DNA of 64,000 nucleotides, taken from the NCBI GenBank assembly GCA_031266185.1, contig JAISBM010000001.1:1-64000 (forward strand), given 5' to 3'. The notes below the pieces were generated by a model, which worked only from the letters and a program-made list of their open reading frames with translations, was not told the DNA's origin and did not search any database. The stretch comes from Endomicrobium sp. (GTDB taxonomy: Bacteria; Elusimicrobiota; Endomicrobiia; Endomicrobiales; Endomicrobiaceae). Both the position numbers and the translations under genes were made by a program. This document shows positions 46,010-55,283 of this stretch, piece by piece; the first letter of the stretch is position 1; the number at the start of each line of letters is the position of its first letter.

Positions 46010-46590
46010 TGAGAAAAATAAAAAATTTTAAAATTAATTTACGTATAAAAGAAATTTCAAGTGTAATAAAAAAGCTCAATAATATTTCTATAGATTCAAT
46101 AGAACTTGAAGAAATCGTAAGACGTAGTTGTAGTACATATTCTAAGTTTTTATATCCGTCAGCTATTTATGACACTTTTTCGAAAGAAGTTTTTCCTTCG
46201 TTTGAAGAAAATACCATTGCTCCAAAGTTTGTAGCTTGTAGTGTGTTTTTTGTGACTATTGGTAAGACTCTTGAAGAGCAGTATAAATTAAATCCAGGTG
46301 CTTTTGGAGAATATACTTCTACAATAGTGTCTGCTATAGCAGTTGATGCTTTGGAACAGTCAAAAAACTTTATTCAAAGACTTATTATAAGCGAAGCTAA
46401 AAACGAAAGTTGTGAAGTTTCAAGAGCAGAAGAGATTCAGGATGGTTTATGTAGTGAATTTGTAAAGTTGGTTCCCATTAGTAAAATTGACATAAGTGTA
46501 GTGTCAGGAGAACTTAACCCTAAATATTCTACTTGTGGATTGTTCTATTGGATTCCTTCTAAGAAAAAACAAAAAAAAGCAGTTAAGTAG
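46009..46590 (+). CDS. Protein resembling the B12-dependent methionine synthase activation domain
   Basis: The 193-residue protein starts in the stop of secF (TAATG). A mid segment FVTIGKTLEEQYKLNPGAF followed by YTSTIVSAIAVDALEQSKNF, and a late SGELNPKYSTCGLFYWIPSK, recall stand-alone activation-domain-like proteins related to MetH (SAM-binding fold with a helix ending in AxDxAxE). No Cys motif for corrinoid binding is visible. I would not assign an activity: fold resemblance is moderate and the window has no MetH or corrinoid protein. Confidence 0.4.
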   Translation: MRKIKNFKINLRIKEISSVIKKLNNISIDSIELEEIVRRSCSTYSKFLYPSAIYDTFSKEVFPSFEENTIAPKFVACSVFFVTIGKTLEEQYKLNPGAFGEYTSTIVSAIAVDALEQSKNFIQRLIISEAKNESCEVSRAEEIQDGLCSEFVKLVPISKIDISVVSGELNPKYSTCGLFYWIPSKKKQKKAVK

Positions 46591-46654
46591 TTTGGTTATA
46601 ACAACTTCTATAAGTGCTCCTATATTACTTTTACTTAAAGTTTGATAACATAAA

Positions 46655-47911
46655 ATGTTAAAAATATATCTCATTATATATAATGTATTATTTATAGTAT
46701 TTTTACCTATACTTGCTGTAGTTATTATGTTTATTAAAAAGTATAGGAAAGAGTTTTTTTATAAGATATTTGAACGTTTTGCATTTTATGGAAATTTAAT
46801 AAAACAAAATAATAAGCCTACAATTTGGATACACTGTGCATCTCTTGGTGAAGTGCGAGCTGTTGAGCCTATTTTAGATAGTTTAAGTTTGAGAAATAAC
46901 ATAATTTTAACAACAATTACTAAAACAGGTAGAGAATATGCTCAGAAAATTAAAAAAGCAAATTTTGTTTTTCTATTCCCCATTGATATCTATCCTATAA
47001 TGCTTAGAGCATTTAATATAATAAACCCAAATATGATTATAATTGTAGAAACTGAACTTTGGCCTACGTTACTTTATACAGCTTTTAAGAGGAATGTTGT
47101 AGTTGTTACTGTAAATGGTAGAATGTCAAACAAAGCTTTTAAGAGTTATAAAAAGCTGAAGTTTTTTTGGGGAAGTTTTATAAGTTTAATTTCTACTATT
47201 ATTGCAAGAAGTGATGACGATGCATATAGATTTAGAGTGTTAAGAAGGAATATAGATGAAGTTTTTATTTCAGGGAATATAAAATATGATAGAGATTTTT
47301 CTGTAGATTTTAAAAGATCAAATTTATCTTTAAAAGAAGAAGATTTTGTTTTTACTGCTGGAAGCGTAAGAGAAGGTGAAGAAGAGATTATTATAAACGT
47401 ATATATGAAAATTATTCTTGAATTTAATAATATAAAATTTTTTCTTGCCCCAAGACATCCTGCCAAGGTAAACGATATAATAAAGGTTCTTGAAAATAGA
47501 AATATAAAATATAGTTTATTTTCTTCTGGCAATTTACAAAACAATTTTATTTTAGTTGATGTTTTTGGAAAGCTGCAAGAAATATATGCTATTTCAGACG
47601 TTTGCTATGTTGGTGGCTCTATGGTTGACATGGGTGGTCAAAACCCTGTAGAGCCTGCAGGTTTTGCAAAACCAGTTCTTTTTGGGAAGTATATGGATAA
47701 TTTTGCTACTGAATCTGAAGTGCTTGTAAAAAATGGTGGGGCTTTAATAGTGCAAGGTTCTAGTGATTTGGCTAGCAAAATAAAATGTTTTATATTAGAT
47801 CGTCAAATATTAAAAAGTATGGGACAAAATGCTTTAAAAGCTGTTCAGTCTCAAAAAGGTGCAGTAATTTTTACAGTACAAAAAATAAAAAGTAAATTGT
47901 ATGTCAAATAA
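46655..47911 (+). CDS. kdtA: 3-deoxy-D-manno-octulosonic acid (Kdo) transferase
   Basis: The 418-residue GT30 enzyme has an N-terminal anchor helix (IYNVLFIVFLPILAVVIMFI), WIHCASLGEVRAVEPIL, TITKTGREYAQKI, IVETELWPTLL, VTVNGRMSNKAFKSY and the C-terminal CMP-Kdo part DVCYVGGSMVDMGGQNPVEP. It adds Kdo to lipid A precursor at the inner membrane, so the organism makes at least an LPS inner core. It overlaps the next gene by 11 bases; four LPS-type genes in a row form the operon. Confidence 0.95.
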   Translation: MLKIYLIIYNVLFIVFLPILAVVIMFIKKYRKEFFYKIFERFAFYGNLIKQNNKPTIWIHCASLGEVRAVEPILDSLSLRNNIILTTITKTGREYAQKIKKANFVFLFPIDIYPIMLRAFNIINPNMIIIVETELWPTLLYTAFKRNVVVVTVNGRMSNKAFKSYKKLKFFWGSFISLISTIIARSDDDAYRFRVLRRNIDEVFISGNIKYDRDFSVDFKRSNLSLKEEDFVFTAGSVREGEEEIIINVYMKIILEFNNIKFFLAPRHPAKVNDIIKVLENRNIKYSLFSSGNLQNNFILVDVFGKLQEIYAISDVCYVGGSMVDMGGQNPVEPAGFAKPVLFGKYMDNFATESEVLVKNGGALIVQGSSDLASKIKCFILDRQILKSMGQNALKAVQSQKGAVIFTVQKIKSKLYVK

Positions 47912-49556
47912 GGTTTTTATAAAGATTATTACGTTTGTATCTAAGGCTGTAGATAAAACTTTAAGAAAAATATCATTAAATGATGAGTTTCATTATCCAA
48001 AGCCTTCAATTTATGCTTTTTGGCATGGAAATGAGTTCCCTATGATGCTGTCTAATCAAAATAGAAATATAGTTATAATGGTAAGTCTGTCTAAAGATGG
48101 TGAAATGTTAGCTGGACTTTTAAGAAACTTTGGGTTTTTAACAGTGAGAGGTTCTTCTAGTAAGGGTGGAGGGCGTGCATTAATAGCAATTATAAAGTAT
48201 GCTCGTAGCGGTTATTCTCTTGCTTTTGCTTGTGACGGACCAAGAGGACCTTACCATAAACTTAAGTCAGGAATTGTCTATACAGCCCAAAAGACAAAAA
48301 TGCCACTAATCCCTATAAATTGTTCTCCAAAATATAAAATAATGTTTAAAAATTGGGATAGAACAATAATACCTTTACCTTTTTCTAAAACTGTACAAGT
48401 ATATGGAGACCCAATTTATGTTAGCGACACTGATAGCATAGAGGACAAAGTTAAAGAAGTTGAAAGTAAGTTAAATAAATTATTTAAATTTACAAATGAA
48501 TGTTATTGGGAAAATGATATATTAAAATACTTGCAATATCATCCTGCTCCAAAAATTTTGATTGTTCAGCCTAGCAGAATAGGAGATATAATATTTTCTT
48601 TACCTGTACTTAATGCAATAAAAGAAAAATATCCTAATGCGAGATTGAGTTGGATTGTAGACGAAAGATGTTCTCAGATACTAGAAGACAACCCTATTTT
48701 AGAAAATGTTTTTGTTTGGGACAGAAAACGAGTTTCTTTTAAATATTATAGACAGTTGATAAAAACTTTAAGGAAAGAAAAATTTGATTTAAGTATAGAT
48801 TTACATGGTCTTGCAAAATCAGCTTTACTTGTAAAGCTTGCAAATGCTCATTTTAAAATAGCATCTTCATCTACAAATGGTATGAGAGAATTTTCTTGGT
48901 TGTTCTCAAAAGAAATTAAATCTTTGTCAAATAAACATTGTGTTGAACGCCATTTTGAAGTGGCAAAATATTTAGGATGTAAAGAAGAAATAAAATATCC
49001 TATATATATACCAGAAGAAAACTTTCAAAGTGTTAAAAAAAAGTTATTGAAAGAAAATATAAATTTAGAAAATATTGTAGGAATTCATCCTGGCGGTGGG
49101 TGGGTTTCTAGAAGGTGGAACAGCTATAAATTTGCAGTGCTTGCGGGTAAATTAAAAAGAGAATTAAATTTAGATGTTGTCTTAGTTGGTGGCAAGGAAG
49201 GTGGTACTAGTGAAAAAGGATTAAGTGAGGAAATAGTAAGAGATTCTGGAGTTAATGTAATAGATATGTCAGGTAAGTTTACACTAAAAGAATTATGTGC
49301 TTTTTTGTTAATATGTAAGATTTTTGTTGGTAATGAAGCTGGACCAATGCACATAGCTACAGCTTTAAATGTTAATGCAGTTGCTGTTTTAGGACCCACA
49401 GATGCCAAACGCACAGGGCCATATAAAGGTAATACTACTATTGTCCAGCATCAGGTGGCTTGTCAGCCTTGTAGAAATAGAAATTGTAAAGCAGTAATTT
49501 GTATGAAAGATATAACAGTTAAAGAAGTATTTGAAGCAATAAAAAAGAAATTGTAA
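47901..49556 (+). CDS. Fusion of a DUF374 acyltransferase-like domain with a GT9 heptosyltransferase
   Basis: 551 residues. The N-terminal ~200 form a DUF374 domain of the lysophospholipid-acyltransferase superfamily: YAFWHGNEFPMML, SLSKDGEMLAGLLRNFGF, VRGSSSKGGGRAL, ACDGPRGPYHKLKSGIVYTA. From about residue 215 a GT9 glycosyltransferase follows: ILIVQPSRIGDIIFSLPVLN, FDLSIDLHGLAKSALL, VGIHPGGGWVSRRW, FVGNEAGPMHIATALNV. Both halves look complete and in frame. DUF374 proteins are usually separate genes next to kdtA. The fusion suggests acylation (or another transfer) and heptosyl addition on one lipid A-core acceptor. Confidence 0.88.
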   Translation: MSNKVFIKIITFVSKAVDKTLRKISLNDEFHYPKPSIYAFWHGNEFPMMLSNQNRNIVIMVSLSKDGEMLAGLLRNFGFLTVRGSSSKGGGRALIAIIKYARSGYSLAFACDGPRGPYHKLKSGIVYTAQKTKMPLIPINCSPKYKIMFKNWDRTIIPLPFSKTVQVYGDPIYVSDTDSIEDKVKEVESKLNKLFKFTNECYWENDILKYLQYHPAPKILIVQPSRIGDIIFSLPVLNAIKEKYPNARLSWIVDERCSQILEDNPILENVFVWDRKRVSFKYYRQLIKTLRKEKFDLSIDLHGLAKSALLVKLANAHFKIASSSTNGMREFSWLFSKEIKSLSNKHCVERHFEVAKYLGCKEEIKYPIYIPEENFQSVKKKLLKENINLENIVGIHPGGGWVSRRWNSYKFAVLAGKLKRELNLDVVLVGGKEGGTSEKGLSEEIVRDSGVNVIDMSGKFTLKELCAFLLICKIFVGNEAGPMHIATALNVNAVAVLGPTDAKRTGPYKGNTTIVQHQVACQPCRNRNCKAVICMKDITVKEVFEAIKKKL

Positions 49557-49568
49557 TTTTAAAAAAGT

Positions 49569-50498
49569 ATGAAAATTTTAATTATTAAACCTAGTTCGTT
49601 TGGAGATATTGTACAAGCTTTACCTTGTGCTAATGCTTTAAAACGATCTTACTGTGATTGTCAGATAACTTGGGTTGTTTTTAATAACTGGGAACTTTTA
49701 CCTAGAATTTGTACAGATATAGATGAAGTTATTATTTGGGATAGAAAAAAATGGGTTAAAGGCTTTTTTGATGTTTTAAAAAAAGTTAGACAAAAAGAAT
49801 ATGATGTAGTACTAGATTTGCAAGGTCTTTTAAGAAGTGCATTTCTTACGAAATTTTCTAAATCAAAGATAAAGATTGGGGCTCCTGGTATGAAAGAATT
49901 TAGTAATCTTTTAGTTAGAGAAATATCTCCACAAAAAGCAAAAATCAATGCTACTCTTAGGAATTTAGAAACAGTTCATTATTTAACAGGTAGATCATTT
50001 GAGCCTAAAGTAAATATAAGAATTAATGCTAATGTAGATAATATTGTTAAAACTGACAAAATCTTGAAAAATTTTATTGTTTTTTTACCTTTTGCTAGGG
50101 GGAAAGGTAAAGATTGGGGAATTTTAAATTATCAAAAACTTATTTTTTTATTAAAAGAAAAATACTCTAATTTAAATATTATTGTTTTAGGTTCAAAGAA
50201 TGATTACGGAAAACTAGAATCGGATGATGTTATAGATTTATGTGGAAAGACAAATATATATGAACTAGCAAGTATTTTGGTTAAAGCGCATGTTGCAGTT
50301 GGAGCAGATACAGGTCCTATGCATTTGGCTTCTGTTTTAAATGTGCCTTCAGTTTTTATTTTTGGGATGTCTGATATAAAAGAAACATCTCCATATATAG
50401 GTAAATTTTCTTTGCTTATAAATAAACAAAGTCAAAAAGATATACAATCTATAAGCCCTGAAATAGTTTTTAGTGAGATACTTAAATGGATAAAATAA
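49569..50498 (+). CDS. GT9 heptosyltransferase-like glycosyltransferase
   Basis: 309 residues of the ADP-heptose:LPS heptosyltransferase family: ILIIKPSSFGDIVQALPCAN, YDVVLDLQGLLRSAFLTKF, the nucleotide-binding half with VIDLCGKTNIYELASIL and GADTGPMHLASVLNVPSVFI. Likely adds one core sugar to Kdo or heptose on the cytoplasmic face. It overlaps the next GT9 by 13 bases. Confidence 0.87.
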   Translation: MKILIIKPSSFGDIVQALPCANALKRSYCDCQITWVVFNNWELLPRICTDIDEVIIWDRKKWVKGFFDVLKKVRQKEYDVVLDLQGLLRSAFLTKFSKSKIKIGAPGMKEFSNLLVREISPQKAKINATLRNLETVHYLTGRSFEPKVNIRINANVDNIVKTDKILKNFIVFLPFARGKGKDWGILNYQKLIFLLKEKYSNLNIIVLGSKNDYGKLESDDVIDLCGKTNIYELASILVKAHVAVGADTGPMHLASVLNVPSVFIFGMSDIKETSPYIGKFSLLINKQSQKDIQSISPEIVFSEILKWIK

Positions 50499-51409
50499 TT
50501 TTTTTTCATATGAACCAGTTAGGAGATTTACTTTTTTCTTTGCCAGTTTTAAAAGCTGCTAAAGAAGAATTGGGTTCACAAAATTATTCTGTAATAAGTA
50601 AAGACTTAGCCCCTATTTTAATAGCGTCAGGTTTGGTTGATGGCTTTTTTGATAAAAGCAACTATAATATGGGACTTATAAGAAAAGAAAAGTTTACTAA
50701 AGCTGTTTTGTTTTCAGAATCTCCTAAATCTTTATTGTATGCTTATTTTTCTAAAATTAAAGAAAGAATTGGCTTTAGGACTGCATCTTTGGGTTTTCTT
50801 CTAACAAAAAAAATTGATAGAGTAGGAGTTCCATCACTGCTAAATAATAGACAATTAGGTGTAGCTTTTGGGTTAAAAAGTGTACCTAAAGATTATACGC
50901 ATATATTACACGTTTCTCAAGATAATGTTAACAATGTGAAAAAATGGTTTAAAATTAACAATTTAGATGCTCCAAAAACAATTGCTATTTCTGTTGGGGC
51001 AAGTAAAAGAAGACAAGATAAATGTTTGGAAGATGATAATTGGGTTAAAATTATAGATATTTTATCTGAAAACGGTTTGAGCTGTGTTCTTTCCGGAGCA
51101 AAATGGGAGCATAAGAGTTTAGAAAGTATAGCACAAAAATGTAAAATAAAACCTAAATTATTTACTGCACAAGGAGGCATTTTAGATAGTGCTGCTTTTT
51201 TAGGACAGTGTAGTTTGGTTTTAGGTATAGACTCTGGTGCTATGCATTTAGCTGCATCTGTTGGAACTAAATGCGTTGCAGTACTTGGTTATACTGATCC
51301 TCTTCAAGTTGGTCCAATGCCTATTGATAAACACATTATAATAAAAAAAGAAAATATTAAGTTTATAAGGCCAGAAGACATTATTGACTCGATTTTATAT
51401 AAAAAGTAA
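50486..51409 (+). CDS. GT9 heptosyltransferase-like glycosyltransferase, second
   Basis: 307 residues with the GT9 pattern: IIFFHMNQLGDLLFSLPVL, ISVGASKRRQDKCLEDDNWV and LGIDSGAMHLAASVGTKCVAV. More diverged than the preceding GT9 in its N-terminal half. Third GT9 domain in tandem; such triplets usually extend the core stepwise. A gap of 12 bases to the pfp start suggests co-transcription with the PPi-PFK gene. Confidence 0.83.
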   Translation: MDKIIFFHMNQLGDLLFSLPVLKAAKEELGSQNYSVISKDLAPILIASGLVDGFFDKSNYNMGLIRKEKFTKAVLFSESPKSLLYAYFSKIKERIGFRTASLGFLLTKKIDRVGVPSLLNNRQLGVAFGLKSVPKDYTHILHVSQDNVNNVKKWFKINNLDAPKTIAISVGASKRRQDKCLEDDNWVKIIDILSENGLSCVLSGAKWEHKSLESIAQKCKIKPKLFTAQGGILDSAAFLGQCSLVLGIDSGAMHLAASVGTKCVAVLGYTDPLQVGPMPIDKHIIIKKENIKFIRPEDIIDSILYKK

Positions 51410-51421
51410 AAGGTGGAAACA

Positions 51422-53101
51422 ATGATAGAAAATAAATGCAATGTTTCAGAATTGCAGGTTGAAAGATCAAAGTTTAAGCCAGTACTTCCTAAAGTTTTAA
51501 AAAATGGGTTAAGTGGGACAGTTGTAGTAAAAGGAAAACCAACAAAATCAGTAGCAGATCAAGAAAAAGTTAAAGAGCTGTTTAAAAATACTTACGGATT
51601 ACCTATTGTTACGTTTAAAAAAGGTAAAAACAAAACGCTTAAAAAAAAATGTATTAAAGTAGCAGTTGTGTTTTCTGGAGGCCAAGCTCCAGGAGGGCAT
51701 AATGTGATTGCTGGTCTTTTTGATGGTCTAAAAAAAATAAATAAGAAAAATACTTTGATAGGTTATTTAGGTGGTCCTTCTGGAATTTTAAATAATAGAT
51801 ATCAAGAAATTACAAAAGATGTTCTTTGTGAGTATAGAAATACAGGTGGTTTTGATTATATACAATCAGGACGTGCTAAAATAGAAACTCCTGACCAGTT
51901 TTGCTCAACAAAGGATAATCTTGCAATATGTGACGTTGATGCACTTGTAGTTGTTGGTGGAGACGATTCAAATACAAATGCAGCGATGATAGCAGAATAT
52001 TTTAGAGAACAAGGGATAGATAAACGTGTTATAGGCATCCCTAAAACAATTGATGGTGACTTAAAAAATAAGTATATAGAAACTTCTTTTGGTTTTGATA
52101 CAGCTACAAAAATTTATTCAGAACTTGTAGGAAACATTTGTAGAGATGCAAATTCAGCTCGTAAATATTGGCACTTTGTTCGTCTTATGGGAAGAAGGGC
52201 TTCTCACATTACCTTAGAAGTTGGCTTTAAAACTCAACCTAATATAATTTTGATTGGTGAAGAAATTTTAGCTAAAAATATGACCCTCTCAAAAGTTGTT
52301 GATAGTATTGTAGAGACCATAGTTAAGCGTTCTGAAAAGGATAAAGATTTTGGCGTTATTTTGGTCCCAGAGGGTGTCATAGAATTTATTCCAGAAATAA
52401 AAGAGTTAATTTCAGCGTTAAATGATATTTTAGCAGAGAACAAAAGTGAGTTTTCTAAGTTGAGTTCTATAGATGATAAAAAAGAATTTGTTTGTAAAAA
52501 GCTTTCTACAAAATTGGCAACATTAATATCAGAACTTCCAATAGGCATAGCTTCTCAACTTATGTCTGAACGAGATCCTCATGGAAATGTTGTAGTATCA
52601 TTAATCGAAACAGAGAAATTGTTAATAGAAATGATTCGCAAAAAACTTTCAGAGTTAAAAAAGAAAGACAAATATAACGGTAAGTTTGCAAGTATAACTC
52701 ATTTTTTTGGTTATGAAGGGCGTTGTGGTATACCGTCTAATTTTGATGCAAACTATACATATGCTTTAGGTTTTAACGCTGCAATGCTTTTGCTTAATGG
52801 TTTCAGTGGATATATGTCTTATATAAAAAATCTTATCAAACCTACAAAAGATTGGGAATGTGGGGGCCTTCCTTTAACAATGATGATGAACATTGAAAAG
52901 AGAAGTGGAAAAAAAAAGCCTGTTATACAAAAAGTTTTAGTAAATTTAAAAGGTAAACCGTTTAAGAAATTTGTTAAAAATAGATATAAATGGGCTATTA
53001 ACGAAAATTATCTTTTCCCTGGACCTATACAATATTTTGGGCCTAAAAATATTACTGATATGACCACTAAAACTTTGCAGTATGAACAGACACAAAAATA
53101 A
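51422..53101 (+). CDS. pfp: Pyrophosphate-dependent 6-phosphofructokinase (long type)
   Basis: 559 residues, the long plant/spirochaete-like PFP class. Key motifs: VVFSGGQAPGGHNVIAGL, GGDDSNTNAAMIAEYF (Asp in place of the Gly that accepts ATP in ATP-PFK), IPKTIDGDLKN with catalytic TIDGD, RLMGRRASHITLEVG, and GYEGRCGIPSNFDANYTYAL. It phosphorylates fructose 6-phosphate with PPi, reversibly. I use ATG 51422 behind AAAAGGTGG; the frame could also open at GTG 51413. No ATP-PFK is seen in the window. With the membrane PPase it points to a PPi-saving glycolysis. Confidence 0.95.
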   Translation: MIENKCNVSELQVERSKFKPVLPKVLKNGLSGTVVVKGKPTKSVADQEKVKELFKNTYGLPIVTFKKGKNKTLKKKCIKVAVVFSGGQAPGGHNVIAGLFDGLKKINKKNTLIGYLGGPSGILNNRYQEITKDVLCEYRNTGGFDYIQSGRAKIETPDQFCSTKDNLAICDVDALVVVGGDDSNTNAAMIAEYFREQGIDKRVIGIPKTIDGDLKNKYIETSFGFDTATKIYSELVGNICRDANSARKYWHFVRLMGRRASHITLEVGFKTQPNIILIGEEILAKNMTLSKVVDSIVETIVKRSEKDKDFGVILVPEGVIEFIPEIKELISALNDILAENKSEFSKLSSIDDKKEFVCKKLSTKLATLISELPIGIASQLMSERDPHGNVVVSLIETEKLLIEMIRKKLSELKKKDKYNGKFASITHFFGYEGRCGIPSNFDANYTYALGFNAAMLLLNGFSGYMSYIKNLIKPTKDWECGGLPLTMMMNIEKRSGKKKPVIQKVLVNLKGKPFKKFVKNRYKWAINENYLFPGPIQYFGPKNITDMTTKTLQYEQTQK

Positions 53102-53151
53102 CTTTTTCCTTAAAACCGGTCAAGTTAAGTGACTAATCACATCATTTAAAA

Positions 53152-53306
53152 TCAACCCATATCTGTATGCACTTCACCTTCTACTTCATATCCTACAAGC
53201 TTCATTGTTAATATAAATAATGAATGATAATACTTCTCTTCCCCTGCATGTAAATCATATGGTATGTTTGCATATAAACTACTTAATGCTTGTTGCGTCA
53301 ATCTCA
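53152..53306 (-). pseudogene. Fragment of a PD-(D/E)XK (DUF1703) protein
   Basis: Minus-strand reading gives RLTQQALSSLYANIPYDLHA, then EEKYYHSLFILTMKLVGYEV and GEVHTDMG before a stop. This is the stretch just before the catalytic GRID motif in the AAA-ATPase-like/PDDEXK_9 family. It is a second relic of the family seen at 22661 but not a copy of it. The catalytic residues are lost. Confidence 0.6.
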
Positions 53307-53328
53307 CCAAAATTATATCGGCATGACT

Positions 53329-53415
53329 TCATCTATATCTTTCTTTGCCTCTTACATAGCCCTTCTTTACTATTAATTCACTTAAACACTTGCTGCAATG
53401 CGTTTTAATATCCAA
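53329..53415 (-). pseudogene. Zinc-ribbon start of an IS1-like transposase (InsA)
   Basis: From TTG 53415 the minus strand reads LDIKTHCSKCLSELIVKKGY, then VRGKERYR and a stop. The CxxC, basic loop and GKxRYR order match the N-terminal zinc ribbon of IS1 InsA-type proteins; the second Cys pair falls in the broken part. Only about 29 codons remain, so the assignment is tentative. Confidence 0.45.
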
Positions 53416-53460
53416 AATCCTATCTATAATTGTTTAATACCAGTCAATAGAGGTAGAATA

Positions 53461-54112
53461 ATTTAGTGCAAGCGCAAAGAGTTAGCCAAGAAGTGCTTAA
53501 AGGGCTAGGAGATGCAATAGAGGTGAGAGAATTTGTGTAAATACTAAGGTCATATGAAGAGTACATAATGCCAATGGCCAATGTGGTAGATAAAGCATTA
53601 ACAAAGGAAATGAAGAAGGCAAGAGCAGTGTCGCAAGCAGGGTAATGTAAATGTAAAAGAGTAGTTTTAAAAAATAGGAGAAAGAGAAGGAGTAGAAGGA
53701 ATGGTGAAAGTAGGGTATAGTATATAAGTTGATATGTGTAAGAAAAGAAGTAAGAAGAATGCAGTGATACGCCTTAGAGTTTGCTGAGCGTGCATACGGT
53801 AGTCCTCAAGAACTGAAAGCAACATAAATTGAAAAGAATATTATAGTGATAGAGTAAAGGCAAGGGAGTGTATTTGACGACAAAAAGGATTTGAAGAGTT
53901 AGTTAATTCAATCAATAGTCCTGACATAAAAAGAAAGGCAAAGGAGCAATAGAAAAATTGACTGTTCCTAAGAGAGTTAAAGTCTTGGGCACGTAGCATT
54001 GACACTGATGAATAAGAAATGGTATAAGAAAATAATTGTTGATTTTACTAGGTGATGAAAAGGGAAATAACCATGGTATGGAAATTAGAAAGCAAGTAAT
54101 ACAGCAAATACA
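53461..54112 (+). pseudogene. Unidentified decayed gene(s)
   Basis: Coding-like stretches in shifting plus-strand frames: QAQRVSQEVLKGLGDAIEVR, ILRSYEEYIMPMANVVDKAL, YALEFAERAYGSPQELKA, GFEELVNSINSPDIKRKAK, GDEKGNNHGMEIRKQVIQQI. Single stops and frame changes separate them. The composition looks like a soluble helical protein. I recognise no family; a phage or mobile-element origin is possible. Confidence 0.35.
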
Positions 54113-54290
54113 TGGATTGTTAAAAGAGGAACAATAGTTTGATCATAGCATTCAATTTTGTCAATGTTCTTTTCAACATATTCTTTACATTTATCATGGA
54201 AGCTAAACTTTCTCAGATAAGTTTAAAACCATAGCCCCAGAGTTAAAATAGCATTGCCCAATTTCAACACAATCAGCTACTAAATATAGG
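54113..54290 (-). pseudogene. Fragment of a GT8 (LgtC-like) glycosyltransferase
   Basis: Minus-strand reading: VADCVEIGQCYFNSGAMVLN, a frameshift, then HDKCKEYVEKNIDKIECYDQ. The FNSGxMxxNL and DQ motifs are those of GT8 galactosyl/glucosyltransferases. N- and C-terminal parts are missing. It is distinct from the longer GT8 pseudogene next to it. Confidence 0.6.
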
Positions 54291-54392
54291 TACACATGAT
54301 GAACTTTTAGCTTTGAAGTTACTATACAAATCTTTATAAAATTTCAGTTTATGCAGGATTAGATAGATTAGAAAAGGTAATATTTTTCCACA

Positions 54393-55255
54393 TTATGTTT
54401 TTACATATTTATTAATAAATTTATGTCTGTTTTCTTTTTTTAAAATAAACCAACATATAAATCTGCCAAACCATTTAGGTAAGACTTTAGTTAAAGAGTT
54501 GTAGTTGGGTTTATAATAATTGGTTAAGAAGAAAGAAAGGGTGTTTTATGAGCATAAAACCACCAGAGTTCAGCAAATTTTAGAGTACCTGGGTGATAGT
54601 CTCAAGGTTTTTTATTTGCAAAATGAATAATTTTTGCATTATCAACAGAAAAATTGTATTCTGTTGGTAAAAAAATTATTTTTCCCTTGCATGTTAAGTT
54701 AATTATATCTTGATCATGAAATGGAAAACTTTTTTTTCTGCTAATTGTATCCAGCTTTTGTCCATATTGTCTGATTTCAATTTTCTTAAATTTAGTAATA
54801 ATACACCAGCATTTATGTAATGTTCATTTTTGCCAAAGATAGTTTTTTTCATTACCTTTGTAAGCATCTTTTACGGCTGCCACATAGTTATTTGCTAAAT
54901 CTAGTGAATATAAACCTTGTAAATCAGAATTAAAGATTAAATCTATATCTGTATAAACTATTCTGTCTATGATTAGGCAAAACCTGTGGTAGTAAAAGTC
55001 TATAATAAGTAGGTTTTTTTGTGGATTTTATATTTTGCTACCTTAATAAATTTGATACTAGAAAAAGAAGAATATTGTTTAAAATTTGATTCTAATATAT
55101 TTTCTATGGTATATTATTAAGTGTGTTAGAGACAATATATATTATATTTGCTTTGATTTTTAGAAACTTCTAATAAACTTAATTATAGTGACATTTGCAT
55201 ATGTCCAAAAATTTTCATCAAAACAAAAAGCAATATTAATTTCTTTAGTATTCAT
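54393..55255 (-). pseudogene. GT8 (LgtC-like) glycosyltransferase pseudogene
   Basis: A good start (GGGGAGGGG, ATG 55255) reads MNTKEINIAFCFDENFWTYA, soon frameshifted. Then come RIVYTDIDLIFNSDLQGLYS (the DxD metal site), LANNYVAAVKDAYKG, FHDQDIINLTCKGKIIFLPT, AKIIHFANKKP with a stop, and FAELWWFYAHKTPFL. A tail PNYNSLTKVLPKWFGRFICW reaches TAA at 54393. Order and total size (about 287 codons) equal an intact GT8 enzyme, but several frameshifts and stops disable it. Such enzymes add galactose or glucose to LPS outer core. Confidence 0.78.
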
Positions 55256-55283
55256 TTCCCCTCCCCCTTTTTATTAGAAGTTT

